A DNA stretch of 64,000 bases from CAVXJN01 sp963773585 (GTDB taxonomy: Bacteria > Pseudomonadota > Gammaproteobacteria > JASBUN01): positions 806,001-870,000 of the forward strand of contig CAVZBR010000001.1 of the NCBI GenBank assembly GCA_963773585.1, read 5' to 3'. Made by a program: the position numbers and the translations under genes. Numbering within the stretch: position 1 is the stretch's first letter; each line of letters opens with the position of its first letter. The notes beneath the pieces are model-generated. The model had not been told where the DNA came from. It saw only the letters and a list, made by a program, of their open reading frames with translations, and ran no database searches. Shown piece by piece: positions 51,374-60,263 of this stretch.

Positions 51374-52210
51374 ATGTTCGAACGTCTGCGGGAAGATATT
51401 AACTGCGTATTCGAGCGCGATCCGGCGGCGCGCAATCGCTTGGAAGTGTTGACCACTTATCCCGGTGTACACGCGGTGCTGTGGCATCGTATGAACCACA
51501 GGTTGTGGCAGCTCGGTCTGAAATGGCTGGCGCGCTGGCTATCGAGTATCGCGCGGTGGCTGACCGGAATCGAAATTCATCCGGCAGCTCAGATCGGCCG
51601 CCATTTTTTCATCGATCACGGCATGGGCGTGGTGATCGGGGAAACGACGGAAATCGGCAACGATTGCACGCTTTATCACGGCGTCACATTGGGTGGCACC
51701 AGTTGGCAGAAGGGCAAACGCCATCCGACCTTGGGTAACGACGTCGTGATCGGTGCCGGGGCGAAGATTCTTGGGCCCATCCGCATCGGCGACGGCGCGC
51801 GCATCGGTTCCAATGCGGTGGTGTTGCGGGACGTGCCGGCCGGGGCGACGGTGGTCGGTGTGCCGGGGCGGATCGTCTCGCCCACGACCGAGAAGACCGA
51901 ACGGGACCGGGCCCGCGAGGCCATCGCCAAGAAAATGGGCTTTGATGCCTATGGGATGAGCAAGTCCACTCCGGACCCGGTTGCCCACGCCATCAATTGC
52001 ATGCTCGATCATATCCACACGATGGACAAGCGTTTGGAGGATATGTGTGGAGCGATCAAGAGCCTGGGTGCGGAAGTGGGGGATCTGCAGCTGCCGGAGC
52101 TGGAGCCGTGCGAAATCAGCAGCGCGACTGAACGGATGGCTCAGGACGCCCGCTTGGACGACGCGCCTGCGGATCAGCCCGCCAAGCCCAACGATCATGA
52201 AGTTGACTAA
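51374..52210 (+). CDS. cysE: CysE, serine O-acetyltransferase
   Basis: CysE makes O-acetylserine for cysteine synthesis. 278 residues: an N-terminal helical domain (DINCVFERDPAARNRLEVL), then hexapeptide left-handed beta helix (IHPAAQIGRHFFIDHGMGVVIGETTEIGNDCTLYHGVTLGG), and a C-terminal tail longer than in the short Bacillus form. It precedes iscR. Confidence 0.96.
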   Translation: MFERLREDINCVFERDPAARNRLEVLTTYPGVHAVLWHRMNHRLWQLGLKWLARWLSSIARWLTGIEIHPAAQIGRHFFIDHGMGVVIGETTEIGNDCTLYHGVTLGGTSWQKGKRHPTLGNDVVIGAGAKILGPIRIGDGARIGSNAVVLRDVPAGATVVGVPGRIVSPTTEKTERDRAREAIAKKMGFDAYGMSKSTPDPVAHAINCMLDHIHTMDKRLEDMCGAIKSLGAEVGDLQLPELEPCEISSATERMAQDARLDDAPADQPAKPNDHEVD

Positions 52211-52228
52211 TGGGGAGCGGCGGGTATA

Positions 52229-52253
52229 ATACTTGACCAATTTAGTCAGAAAT
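52229..52253 (+). promoter_or_regulatory. IscR type 1 operator over the iscR promoter
   Basis: A 25-base site, ATACTTGAC at its left and AGTCAGAAAT at its right around CAATTT, fits the IscR type 1 consensus ATASYYGACTRWWWYAGTCRRSTAT with few mismatches. It covers a -35 TTGACC (52233-52238); a -10 CATAAC lies at 52255-52260. It starts about 67 bases before iscR, which indicates iron-sulfur-dependent autoregulation. Confidence 0.8.
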
Positions 52254-52295
52254 GCATAACCTTGTTCATATTATGATGAAATGTGGGACGGATCA

Positions 52296-52793
52296 ATGAG
52301 ACTGACGACCAAAGGCAGATACGCGGTGACCGCCATGTTGGACTTGGCGATCCACTACGACAACGGTCCTATCTCGCTCGCCGACATCTCCGAGCGCCAA
52401 GGAATTTCGCTGTCGTATCTGGAGCAGCTGTTCACCAAGCTACGGCGTACCGGACTGGTGAAGAGCACCCGCGGCCCGGGTGGCGGTTACGCACTCAGCC
52501 GACAGGCCAGCGAAATTGCCGTGGCCGATGTGATTACCGCGGTGGATGAAAAGGTCGACACTACCCGTTGCGGCGGAATGAGCAATTGCCAGGACGATGA
52601 GCGCTGCCTTACCCACGAACTTTGGGTCGATTTAAGCGATCAGATCTATAACTTTTTGAGTTCGATCAGCCTGCGGCAACTGATGGACCGTAAGGGCGTC
52701 CGGGAAGTGGCCGACCGCCAGGACTTGAAGAGCACCGGTAGTCATTCCGTGAAGTTGGAACGAACCGCTAATGCCGGCAGCGCGCGGGTCTGA
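52296..52793 (+). CDS. iscR: IscR, [2Fe-2S] regulator of iron-sulfur biogenesis
   Basis: IscR is an Rrf2-family repressor/activator that senses Fe-S status. ATG 52296 matches the conserved start MRLTTKGRYAVTAMLDLA (an in-frame ATG at 52281 adds five residues); 165 residues. The helix-turn-helix region LADISERQGISLSYLEQLF is followed by cluster ligands C92, C98, C104 and H107. The isc genes that normally follow are absent. Confidence 0.97.
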   Translation: MRLTTKGRYAVTAMLDLAIHYDNGPISLADISERQGISLSYLEQLFTKLRRTGLVKSTRGPGGGYALSRQASEIAVADVITAVDEKVDTTRCGGMSNCQDDERCLTHELWVDLSDQIYNFLSSISLRQLMDRKGVREVADRQDLKSTGSHSVKLERTANAGSARV

Positions 52794-53306
52794 GAGCCCG
52801 TCCCTGTAGCGCGGCGGTCATTGTAGCCTACCTAGCCTGTGATCGCCGCTGCCGAGTCGAACTGAATGGACGAGACGCCGGGGCGGCGGTGTCCGGCAAT
52901 CCGCGCATCAGCGGGCGCTCCCATCTTTACCGCAAGCAACGGCGACCAACGGGCCAGCCGTGAAATCGAGTCCAAAGCGCTGATCTCAATCGCCAGCCAA
53001 ACGGATTGCTGGACCTGGTGAACTGCAAGGCCACAGTCCGCGACCGGACGGCATTCGCCTCCACCATGCACGTCAAACATCGAATCGGGTGAAATCTGCC
53101 GGGAGCGCAGCGAAGCTGGAGGCGCAGCGGCGGCCGTCGGCGTGAGCGCGCCGCGGAATCTGCTCGAAAATCTATTGATGTTCATGGGGCATTTTGAAGC
53201 TCTGAACCATGCGGCGGGCGCCTGATCGCGGCGCCCGAGATTACCTGGTCGATGGCGCTCGCAAGGGCCTGATTGCCTGCGTGCCTGGGTGGCGGTAGAC
53301 TACCGC

Positions 53307-53330
53307 AAACCCGCGGCGTCACGCGGGTTT
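53307..53330 (+). terminator. Stem-loop terminator upstream of ndk
   Basis: AAACCCGCG pairs perfectly with CGCGGGTTT around GCGTCA, giving a short T-run on the plus strand and its mirror on the other. It lies in the 637-base stretch between iscR and ndk (52794-53430). That stretch contains no recognisable gene: a 117-residue minus-strand frame at 52832-53185 lacks a ribosome site and any known domain. Confidence 0.55.
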
Positions 53331-53430
53331 ATGCTATGGAAAGTGTGCGGCCACCAAGGCTCGTAGTGGTTTGCGCTCCACCGTTTCGCGACGGGTTCCA
53401 ATTCTGACAGGTGTACAACGGGAGTATCGG

Positions 53431-53862
53431 ATGGCTATTGAACGAACCCTATCCATCATCAAGCCGGACGGCGTGGCGAAGAATGTCATTGGTGAAATCT
53501 ACAGTCGCTTCGAGAAGGGTGGCTTGCGCATTGTCGCCGCCAAGATGGTGCAATTGAGTGAAGCGCGGGCGCAGCAATTCTACGCGGTTCACAAAGAACG
53601 TCCTTTCTACAATGATCTGGTTGCGTTCATGACCTCCGGTCCCGTGATGGTACAGGTACTCGAAGGCGACAACGCCATTGCGCGCAACCGTGAAATCATG
53701 GGCGCCACCAACCCGAAGGACGCTGAGCCCGGCACCGTTCGAGCCGATTTCGCCGAAACCGTCGACGAAAACGCGGTGCACGGATCGGACGCACCGGAGA
53801 CTGCCAAGCAGGAAATCGCGTTTTTCTTTCAAGACGACGAGATTTGCCCGCGCACCCGGTAA
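53431..53862 (+). CDS. ndk: Ndk, nucleoside diphosphate kinase
   Basis: Ndk passes phosphate from NTPs to NDPs through a histidine intermediate. ATG 53431 follows GGGAG; 143 residues. ERTLSIIKPDGVAKNVIGEI opens the protein, and the active-site His is in NAVHGSDAPETA, near residue 118. rlmN begins 6 bases after its stop. Confidence 0.98.
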   Translation: MAIERTLSIIKPDGVAKNVIGEIYSRFEKGGLRIVAAKMVQLSEARAQQFYAVHKERPFYNDLVAFMTSGPVMVQVLEGDNAIARNREIMGATNPKDAEPGTVRADFAETVDENAVHGSDAPETAKQEIAFFFQDDEICPRTR

Positions 53863-53868
53863 CCGAAA

Positions 53869-54993
53869 TTGCAGACGCACCCGGACAAGATCAATTTACT
53901 TGGCCTCACCCGAAGCCAGATGGAACGCTTTTTCGCCGACCGCGGCGAAAAGGCGTTTCGCGCTCAGCAGGTCATGCGCTGGATCTACCATGAGGGTGTG
54001 ACCGATTTCGACGACATGACCAATTTGAGCAAGGTCCTGCGAGCTAAGCTCGGAGAAGCCGCCGAGGTGCGGATGCCGGAATTAGTGCTCGACCAACCGT
54101 CCTCGGACGGTACCCGCAAATGGGTGCTGCGCATGGGCGATCACAATGCCATCGAGACGGTATTCATTCCGGAGGCGGATCGCGGCACGCTGTGCGTATC
54201 GAGCCAGGTCGGTTGTACTCTGAACTGCACCTTCTGCTCGACCGCGACCCAAGGATTCAATCGCAACCTCAGCGCAGCGGAAATTGTCGGCCAGGTGCTG
54301 TTCGCCGCATGTGCCTTGGGTATTCCGAAAAATCGGGGCGAACGCGTCATCACGAATGTGGTGATGATGGGGATGGGCGAGCCGTTGATGAATTTCGACA
54401 ATGTCGTCCCCGCCATGGACGTGATGATGGAAGACCTGGGGTTCGGTATTTCCCGCAGACGCGTGACACTGAGTACGGCCGGCGTCGTGCCGCAAATCGA
54501 TCGGCTGCGGGAGGTGAGCGGCGTGAGCCTGGCCGTATCCCTGCACGCGCCGAACGACGAATTGCGAGATCGACTGGTGCCGCTGAATAAGAAGTACCCG
54601 ATCGCGGAACTGTTGGCGGCCTGCAAACGCTATGTGGACGGCCAAGCCCATCGGCGCATCACGTTCGAATACGTCATGCTCGACGGCGTCAACGATGGCA
54701 TTGAACACGCAAAACAGTTGGCGCGGGTTCTGGCGGACGTGCCTTCTAAGATCAATCTGATTCCGTTCAATCCTTTCCCAGGTGCCCCCTGGCGGCGTTC
54801 AAGTGATCGCGCGATCAACAAATTTCGCGACGTACTGATGGAGGCGGGCATCATGACGGTGACGCGCAAGACCCGCGGAGACGATATTGCCGCCGCGTGC
54901 GGTCAGTTGGTCGGCGAAGTACAGGATCGCACCAGCCGGCAGGCCAAGCATCGCGTCAAAATCGAGCTGGATCGACCGGAGCTCGGCGTATGA
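53869..54993 (+). CDS. rlmN: RlmN, 23S rRNA A2503 / tRNA A37 methyltransferase
   Basis: RlmN is a radical SAM enzyme that methylates C2 of adenine in 23S rRNA and some tRNAs. The CxxxCxxC motif reads CTLNCTFC. The family start KINLLGLTRSQMERFF lies within a few residues of TTG 53869, so I accept this rare start; the next ATG (53920) would cut conserved sequence. The RRVTLSTAGVVP motif and the C-terminal Cys in AACGQL are present. 374 residues. Confidence 0.96.
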   Translation: MQTHPDKINLLGLTRSQMERFFADRGEKAFRAQQVMRWIYHEGVTDFDDMTNLSKVLRAKLGEAAEVRMPELVLDQPSSDGTRKWVLRMGDHNAIETVFIPEADRGTLCVSSQVGCTLNCTFCSTATQGFNRNLSAAEIVGQVLFAACALGIPKNRGERVITNVVMMGMGEPLMNFDNVVPAMDVMMEDLGFGISRRRVTLSTAGVVPQIDRLREVSGVSLAVSLHAPNDELRDRLVPLNKKYPIAELLAACKRYVDGQAHRRITFEYVMLDGVNDGIEHAKQLARVLADVPSKINLIPFNPFPGAPWRRSSDRAINKFRDVLMEAGIMTVTRKTRGDDIAAACGQLVGEVQDRTSRQAKHRVKIELDRPELGV

Positions 54994-55748
54994 GTTTCGC
55001 GCGCATATTGTGGTGTGCTTTGTTGCTGACGCCGTTGGTGGCTTGCACGCCGGACAATGCCCGAGAGGAAAGCATCAACAGCCCGGCACGATTGAATGTC
55101 GAACTGGGCAAGGCCTATATTCACGAAGGCGACTTCAAGCAGGCAATGGTCAAGCTGCAGCGAGCCATCGATGATGCGCCGAATTATCCCGAGGCACACG
55201 GCACGTTGGCAATCTTGAACTGGCGACTGGGCGAAAAAGACAAGGCCGAGCGCGAGTTCCGTGAAGCCATTCGGCTGGATCCAGACGATCCGCAGTTCCA
55301 CAACAACTACGGCGTGTTTCTCTGCGAACAGGAACAGTACGACAAGGCCGAAGAACAGTTCATGGGTGCGCTGAAGAATCCGCTGTACGAAACACCGGAA
55401 CATGCGTACACCAATGCCGGCCTTTGCGCGTTACGACACTCGGATACCGGCTTGGCGGAAAAGCATTTCCGCGCGGCATTGCGCAAAAATCCGAAATTCC
55501 CGGTAGCGCTGCTGAAAATGGGCGAAATCAGCTATCAGGGCGCACACTATATGCAGGCGCGTGCCTACCTGCAGCGCTATTCCGAGGTGGGAAAACCCAC
55601 GGCTGAAAGTCTTTGGTTGGGGGTTCGGACTGAGCAAAAGCTCAACGACCGCGACGCGGCTTCCAGCTACGCCTTGCGGCTGCGGGCGAAGTTCCCGGAT
55701 TCCGAACAGACCCGGTTGTTGCTGAAATCGGACCAGCATGGCCAGTGA
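54990..55748 (+). CDS. pilF: PilF/PilW, type IV pilus secretin pilotin lipoprotein
   Basis: PilF carries the PilQ secretin to the outer membrane. ATG 54990 overlaps the rlmN stop (ATGA). The N-terminus is a lipoprotein signal with lipobox LVAC (Cys19). TPR repeats follow (LNVELGKAYIHEGDFKQAMVKLQRAI and AYTNAGLCALRHSDTGLAEKHFRAAL). 252 residues; location between rlmN and rodZ is standard. Confidence 0.95.
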   Translation: MSFARILWCALLLTPLVACTPDNAREESINSPARLNVELGKAYIHEGDFKQAMVKLQRAIDDAPNYPEAHGTLAILNWRLGEKDKAEREFREAIRLDPDDPQFHNNYGVFLCEQEQYDKAEEQFMGALKNPLYETPEHAYTNAGLCALRHSDTGLAEKHFRAALRKNPKFPVALLKMGEISYQGAHYMQARAYLQRYSEVGKPTAESLWLGVRTEQKLNDRDAASSYALRLRAKFPDSEQTRLLLKSDQHGQ

Positions 55749-56730
55749 AGCTGAAGTGGAACGCGCCGACAGCGGTATGGAGCCGCCTGGCGCGCGGTTG
55801 CGCGCCGGACGGGAAGCCGCCGGCCTCAAGCTGGCGGATGTGGCGTTGGAGTTGCGCCTGAGCGTTGACACGATTGACGCTCTGGAACACGGCGCCGCGG
55901 ACAAGTTGCCGGCGCCGATCTTCGTGCGCGGTTACGTTCGCAATTACGCGGTGCTGGTCGGATTGCCGCCCCAGGAACTGGTAGAGGCGTACAACAGTTC
56001 CGTCGGTGGCGTCCAGAATCAAGGTCTGCGCGCCGGGCCGATGCAGCAGCAACTGGTCGGGGCGCGGCGGCGCAATTATCTTGTTTGGCTGTTGGTGCTG
56101 GTGGTTGCCGTCGCCGCTGGGTGGTGGTTTCAGCAGCGTACCGCTTCGCCTCCCGGCCGGACTTCGATCACGGGCCAGACGTCCGCTCAAAACACCGATC
56201 AAGCGCAAGCACCGCCTGCGGCGGCCAGTAGCGCCGGCGAGCCGAATCAAGGCGAAATTCCGCCAGCAGTGCAGCCGGGGCAGTCCATGCAACCTGGAAG
56301 CAGTGCGGCTGAAACGCCCGCCGCAATCGATGACAATATGCCGCCCCAGGCAGAGCCGGTGGTGCCGCCGCCGGATGATGTCGGACCGCCCGGCGAAGAT
56401 ACTGCGGCAGTGCCCACTCCCAGCGAACCAGCGTCGCCTACTGCGGCCGCGCCACCGCCGGCCGCGCCGCAATCGTCGGAGGCTGTCGCTGGCGATACGC
56501 TGACGCTGGCGTTTACGGACCGCTCCTGGGTCGAAGTGCGCGATGCTGCGGGGCAAAGGCTGCTGTATCGGCTGGCGAACGCGGGCGAAACACGTACGGT
56601 CCAGGGCAAACCGCCGTTCCGACTGGTACTGGGCAACGCACCGGCGGTACGGGTCGAACTCAACGGCAAGCCCGTGGACGTGGCGTCCCACACCAAGGGT
56701 CGTACCGCACGGTTCTCGGTCGCGCCCTGA
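55738..56730 (+). CDS. rodZ: RodZ, cytoskeleton-associated cell-shape protein
   Basis: RodZ links MreB to the elongation machinery. 330 residues: an N-terminal Xre-like helix-turn-helix (RLRAGREAAGLKLADVALELRLSVDTIDALE), a membrane helix (NYLVWLLVLVVAVAAGWWF), a Pro/Ala-rich periplasmic linker and a C-terminal DUF4115 domain (LTLAFTDRSWVEVRDAAGQRLLYRL). It overlaps pilF by 11 bases. Confidence 0.95.
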   Translation: MASEAEVERADSGMEPPGARLRAGREAAGLKLADVALELRLSVDTIDALEHGAADKLPAPIFVRGYVRNYAVLVGLPPQELVEAYNSSVGGVQNQGLRAGPMQQQLVGARRRNYLVWLLVLVVAVAAGWWFQQRTASPPGRTSITGQTSAQNTDQAQAPPAAASSAGEPNQGEIPPAVQPGQSMQPGSSAAETPAAIDDNMPPQAEPVVPPPDDVGPPGEDTAAVPTPSEPASPTAAAPPPAAPQSSEAVAGDTLTLAFTDRSWVEVRDAAGQRLLYRLANAGETRTVQGKPPFRLVLGNAPAVRVELNGKPVDVASHTKGRTARFSVAP

Positions 56731-57048
56731 CGGGCCCCCACGGGGCCGCCGCGCTCCGAACTCGAGTGGAGCCGTTCATGCACAATGGGGTTGATATTGG
56801 ACGCTGTGAATCCCCACCGATCAGGCCCGGAAAAGTCCAGGTCGGCGCTGCCGCCTGGTCAGCGGTTACAATTGCGCAGTCACCGAACCGCGCCACGCCA
56901 ATCCACTGCGTACCCTCAGCACCGAGGTCGCCAGGCGCCTTGACGCCGATGTCGCGCTCGGCCACGGGGCCAGGGAAGACACCAAATGTTTGGGGTGAAG
57001 CTGTCAAGCCGGCGCGCGCCCTGGCGCCGTAACAAGTAAGGTTCACAA

Positions 57049-58356
57049 GTGTCGAAGAACATTCAGGCCATCCGGGGAATGCACGACCTGCTCCCGGACC
57101 AGAGTCCACTGTGGCAACACCTGGAGAATCAGGTTCGGTCCGTGTTACAGGGTTACGGCTATCGCGAAATCCGCATGCCGGTGGTGGAGAAAACCGAGCT
57201 GTTCAAGCGTTCCATCGGCGAGGTCACCGACATCGTCGAAAAAGAGATGTACACCTTCGAAGACCGCAACGGCGATAGTCTGACTTTGCGTCCCGAGGGT
57301 ACTGCGAGTTGCGTACGCGCCGGCATCGAAAACGGGTTGCTGTTCAACCAACAGCAACGACTATGGTACATGGGGCCGATGTTTCGCCACGAGCGCCCCC
57401 AGAAAGGGCGCTATCGACAATTCCATCAAGTGGGCGTCGAAACCTTTGGCATGCCGGGCCCCGACATCGATGGCGAACTGATCCTGCTGAATGCGCGTAT
57501 CTGGCGGGCACTGGGTCTGCACGACCTGCGGCTGGAATTGAATACCCTCGGCACAGCGCCGGAGCGCGCCGCATATCGTGACCGTCTGGTGGCGTACCTG
57601 AGCCAACATCATCAGCGGCTCGATGAGGACAGCAAGCGTCGCTTGAAATCGAATCCTCTGCGAATTCTCGACAGCAAGAATCCCGACATGGCCGACCTGC
57701 TCGCCGATGCGCCGCGACTGATGGAGGATCTGGGAGACGAGTCCAAGGCGCATTTTGAAATCTTGAAAGCGCTGCTCGATAGCGCTGGCATTGCGTACTC
57801 CGTCAATCCGCGTCTGGTACGGGGCCTGGATTATTACTGCCATACCGTATTCGAGTGGGTGACCGATCGCTTGGGTGCGCAAGGAACCGTTTGTGCCGGC
57901 GGGCGCTATGACGGACTCGTGGAGCAACTCGGTGGCAAGCCCACCCCTGCGGCCGGATTCGCGCTTGGCATCGAACGCCTCACCTCACTCATGGAAGACG
58001 GCAACACCAAGGTGCCTGCAACCTCGCCCCACGTGTACATCGCCATGTCCGGCATTGCCGCGGAGCGCTACGGGATGCTGTTGGCAGAGCGCTTGCGCGA
58101 TCGACTGCCGGGACTTCGATTGCTGATGAATTGCGGCGGCGGCAGTTTCAAGGCGCAGATGAAGCGCGCCGACCGCAGCGGCGCGCAGTTGGCGCTGGTC
58201 ATCGGCGACGATGAGATTGCAAACGGCAGTGTGGGTGTCAAATCGCTGCGGGCGAAGAGCGAACAACAAAGTTTTAACGAAGACGAGCTGATGTCCTACC
58301 TATACAATGAACTGACGACCGGTGCTGATGTTGCCGGCGCTGCGACCGGAGAGTAA
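57049..58356 (+). CDS. hisS: HisS, histidyl-tRNA synthetase
   Basis: Class II aminoacyl-tRNA synthetase charging tRNA-His. GTG start with AAGTAAGG upstream; 435 residues. Motif 2 MFRHERPQKGRYRQFHQ, histidine motifs LVRGLDYYCHTVFE and GGRYDGLVEQLGG, and the C-terminal anticodon-binding domain are visible. The 318 bases before it (56731-57048) contain no recognisable gene; ispG would be expected there. Confidence 0.98.
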   Translation: MSKNIQAIRGMHDLLPDQSPLWQHLENQVRSVLQGYGYREIRMPVVEKTELFKRSIGEVTDIVEKEMYTFEDRNGDSLTLRPEGTASCVRAGIENGLLFNQQQRLWYMGPMFRHERPQKGRYRQFHQVGVETFGMPGPDIDGELILLNARIWRALGLHDLRLELNTLGTAPERAAYRDRLVAYLSQHHQRLDEDSKRRLKSNPLRILDSKNPDMADLLADAPRLMEDLGDESKAHFEILKALLDSAGIAYSVNPRLVRGLDYYCHTVFEWVTDRLGAQGTVCAGGRYDGLVEQLGGKPTPAAGFALGIERLTSLMEDGNTKVPATSPHVYIAMSGIAAERYGMLLAERLRDRLPGLRLLMNCGGGSFKAQMKRADRSGAQLALVIGDDEIANGSVGVKSLRAKSEQQSFNEDELMSYLYNELTTGADVAGAATGE

Positions 58357-58360
58357 CGAA

Positions 58361-59014
58361 ATGGTGGATATATACGCCAGCGACGACGAAAAAGGCGAAC
58401 AACTCAAACAGTGGTGGAGAGCCAACGGCCGCTCGTTGATCGTCGGGCTCGTAATCGGGCTGGGGGCCGTATTCGGTTGGCAAGCGTGGCAGCGCTATCA
58501 GGCCCAGCAGGCCGAGCAGGCGTCTGCGCTCTATAGCCAAATGATGGCGGCACTGGGCGGTGACAACAGGGACGCCGGACTCGAATTGGGCAAGCGCATC
58601 ATGACGCAATACAGCGGCTCCACCTACGCGCCCCTGAGCGCCCTGGCGGTGGCCAAGGTGCGCCTCGAAGCAGGAGAAAGTGCGGGTGCACGGGATAATT
58701 TGCGCTGGGCAATGGAAAATGCCGACGATCCCGCTTTGGCGCGACTTGCGCGACTGAGACTGGGACGTTTGTTATTGGCCGAACAAGATACCGACGGCGT
58801 TTTCAAACTGGCGGCAAAGGATTCCGGGGCCTACGGGGCCGCATTCGCGGAATTGCAGGGCGACGCCTATGCAGCCAAGGGTGATCTGGACAAGGCCCGC
58901 GACGCATACACCCGAGCCCTGGCGCAGTCGGTGCCGGGCAGCCCGCTGCAAGCGACGCTGCGCATGAAATTGAGCGACGCCGGCGGCGCGAATGGAAAAG
59001 GAGAGGGCGGATGA
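58361..59014 (+). CDS. yfgM: YfgM, Sec-associated periplasmic TPR protein
   Basis: YfgM is a membrane-anchored protein that binds PpiD near the Sec translocon. ATG 58361 has GGAGAG upstream; 217 residues. After a cytoplasmic YASDDEKGEQLKQWWRANG there is one helix (SLIVGLVIGLGAVFGWQAW), then TPR-like helices. The stop overlaps the bamB start (ATGA). Confidence 0.95.
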   Translation: MVDIYASDDEKGEQLKQWWRANGRSLIVGLVIGLGAVFGWQAWQRYQAQQAEQASALYSQMMAALGGDNRDAGLELGKRIMTQYSGSTYAPLSALAVAKVRLEAGESAGARDNLRWAMENADDPALARLARLRLGRLLLAEQDTDGVFKLAAKDSGAYGAAFAELQGDAYAAKGDLDKARDAYTRALAQSVPGSPLQATLRMKLSDAGGANGKGEGG

Positions 59015-60180
59015 AGTTGAAGTATCTGCTGGTACTGCTGGCACTGCCCCTGGGGGGGTGCACGTGGATGACCAATTGGTTTGCCGGCAAGGACAATTCC
59101 GAACCTCCGACACCGCTCACCGAGGTTGCTGCCAAGATCGACGTGCAGCAAATGTGGAGCCATTCGGTCGGCCACGGCGGCGAGGAACGGCGCCTGGGGT
59201 TGCGACCGGCGGTGGCTGGAGACCTGGTGTATGCCGCAGGACGTGAAGGTGATGTGACCGCGGTCAACTTGAAGACCGGTAAGCAGGCATGGCGGACCAA
59301 GACCAAGGCCGCAGTTTCCGCAGGGCCGGGATACGGCGACGGATTGGTTTTCGTCGGCACCACCGATGCCCGCGTCCTGGCGTTGCGCGCCGACACCGGT
59401 GAAAAGGCGTGGGAAGCGGAGGTTTCCAGCGAGGTTCTGTCGCCGCCTCAATCCGAGTCCGGTGTGACCGTCGTACACACCATCGACGGCCGCGTCGCGG
59501 GACTATCCGCCAGCGACGGCAAGCGACTGTGGATCTACGATCGCAATGCACCGGTATTGACCCTGCGCGGGACCAGCATGCCGGCCTTGCAACAGGGGGT
59601 GGCGGTAACGGGATTCGACGGCGGCCAGATCGCCGCGCTGGCGCTATCCGACGGCCGACCGCTGTGGGAACGCAGTGTCGCCATTCCGAGCGGACGTTCG
59701 GAGTTGGAGCGGCTGGTCGACATCGATGCGGACCCGGTGATTTCCGACGGCGTGGTCTATGTCACCACCTATCAGGGCCGGATCGCGGCATTGGCGCTGA
59801 ACACCGGGCAGCTGCTGTGGGCGCGGGAAATGTCGTCCTACGCCGGTCTGGACGTGGGCCCGACCCAGGTGTTTGTCACCGATGATACCGGTCAGGTTTG
59901 GGCGCTGGACCGGCGCACCGGCGCCACCTTCTGGAAGCAGGACAAGCTTCGCTACCGGCGTGTGAGCCGCCCGGCGGTGATCGGCGACTACGTCGTCGTC
60001 GGCGATTTCGAAGGCTATCTGCACTGGCTGTCCCAAGACGACGGACACATCGTTGCCCGCACCCGCGCGCAGGATTCGGGCATTTCCGCGCCGCCTTTGA
60101 CGGTGGCCGGTGAGTTGCTGGTATTGACCAACGACGGTGAGTTGAGTGCCTGGCACGTGAACGGCGCGACCCGCCAATAA
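59011..60180 (+). CDS. bamB: BamB, outer-membrane protein assembly lipoprotein
   Basis: BamB is the beta-propeller lipoprotein of the BAM complex. The signal LLVLLALPLGGCTW has its lipobox Cys at residue 17. Repeated PQQ-like blades follow (VYAAGREGDVTAVNLKTGKQAW, VTGFDGGQIAALALSDGRPLWER, VTTYQGRIAALALNTGQLLW). 389 residues. Confidence 0.96.
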   Translation: MKLKYLLVLLALPLGGCTWMTNWFAGKDNSEPPTPLTEVAAKIDVQQMWSHSVGHGGEERRLGLRPAVAGDLVYAAGREGDVTAVNLKTGKQAWRTKTKAAVSAGPGYGDGLVFVGTTDARVLALRADTGEKAWEAEVSSEVLSPPQSESGVTVVHTIDGRVAGLSASDGKRLWIYDRNAPVLTLRGTSMPALQQGVAVTGFDGGQIAALALSDGRPLWERSVAIPSGRSELERLVDIDADPVISDGVVYVTTYQGRIAALALNTGQLLWAREMSSYAGLDVGPTQVFVTDDTGQVWALDRRTGATFWKQDKLRYRRVSRPAVIGDYVVVGDFEGYLHWLSQDDGHIVARTRAQDSGISAPPLTVAGELLVLTNDGELSAWHVNGATRQ

Positions 60181-60263
60181 CCATGCCGTAATCCCCAGGC
60201 TCGAGGCCGATTCTGCTACCATAGCCAGCTTTCGGAGAACCCGGGCCTGGAGCCCACAGCTGC

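Noticed and set aside
52832..53185. 117-residue minus-strand frame between iscR and ndk
   Set aside because: No recognisable domain or ribosome site, and no resemblance to isc genes; kept only as possible debris.
56766..57032. 88-residue frame between rodZ and hisS as a possible gene
   Set aside because: No ribosome site or domain, and several equally long frames exist on both strands of this gap.
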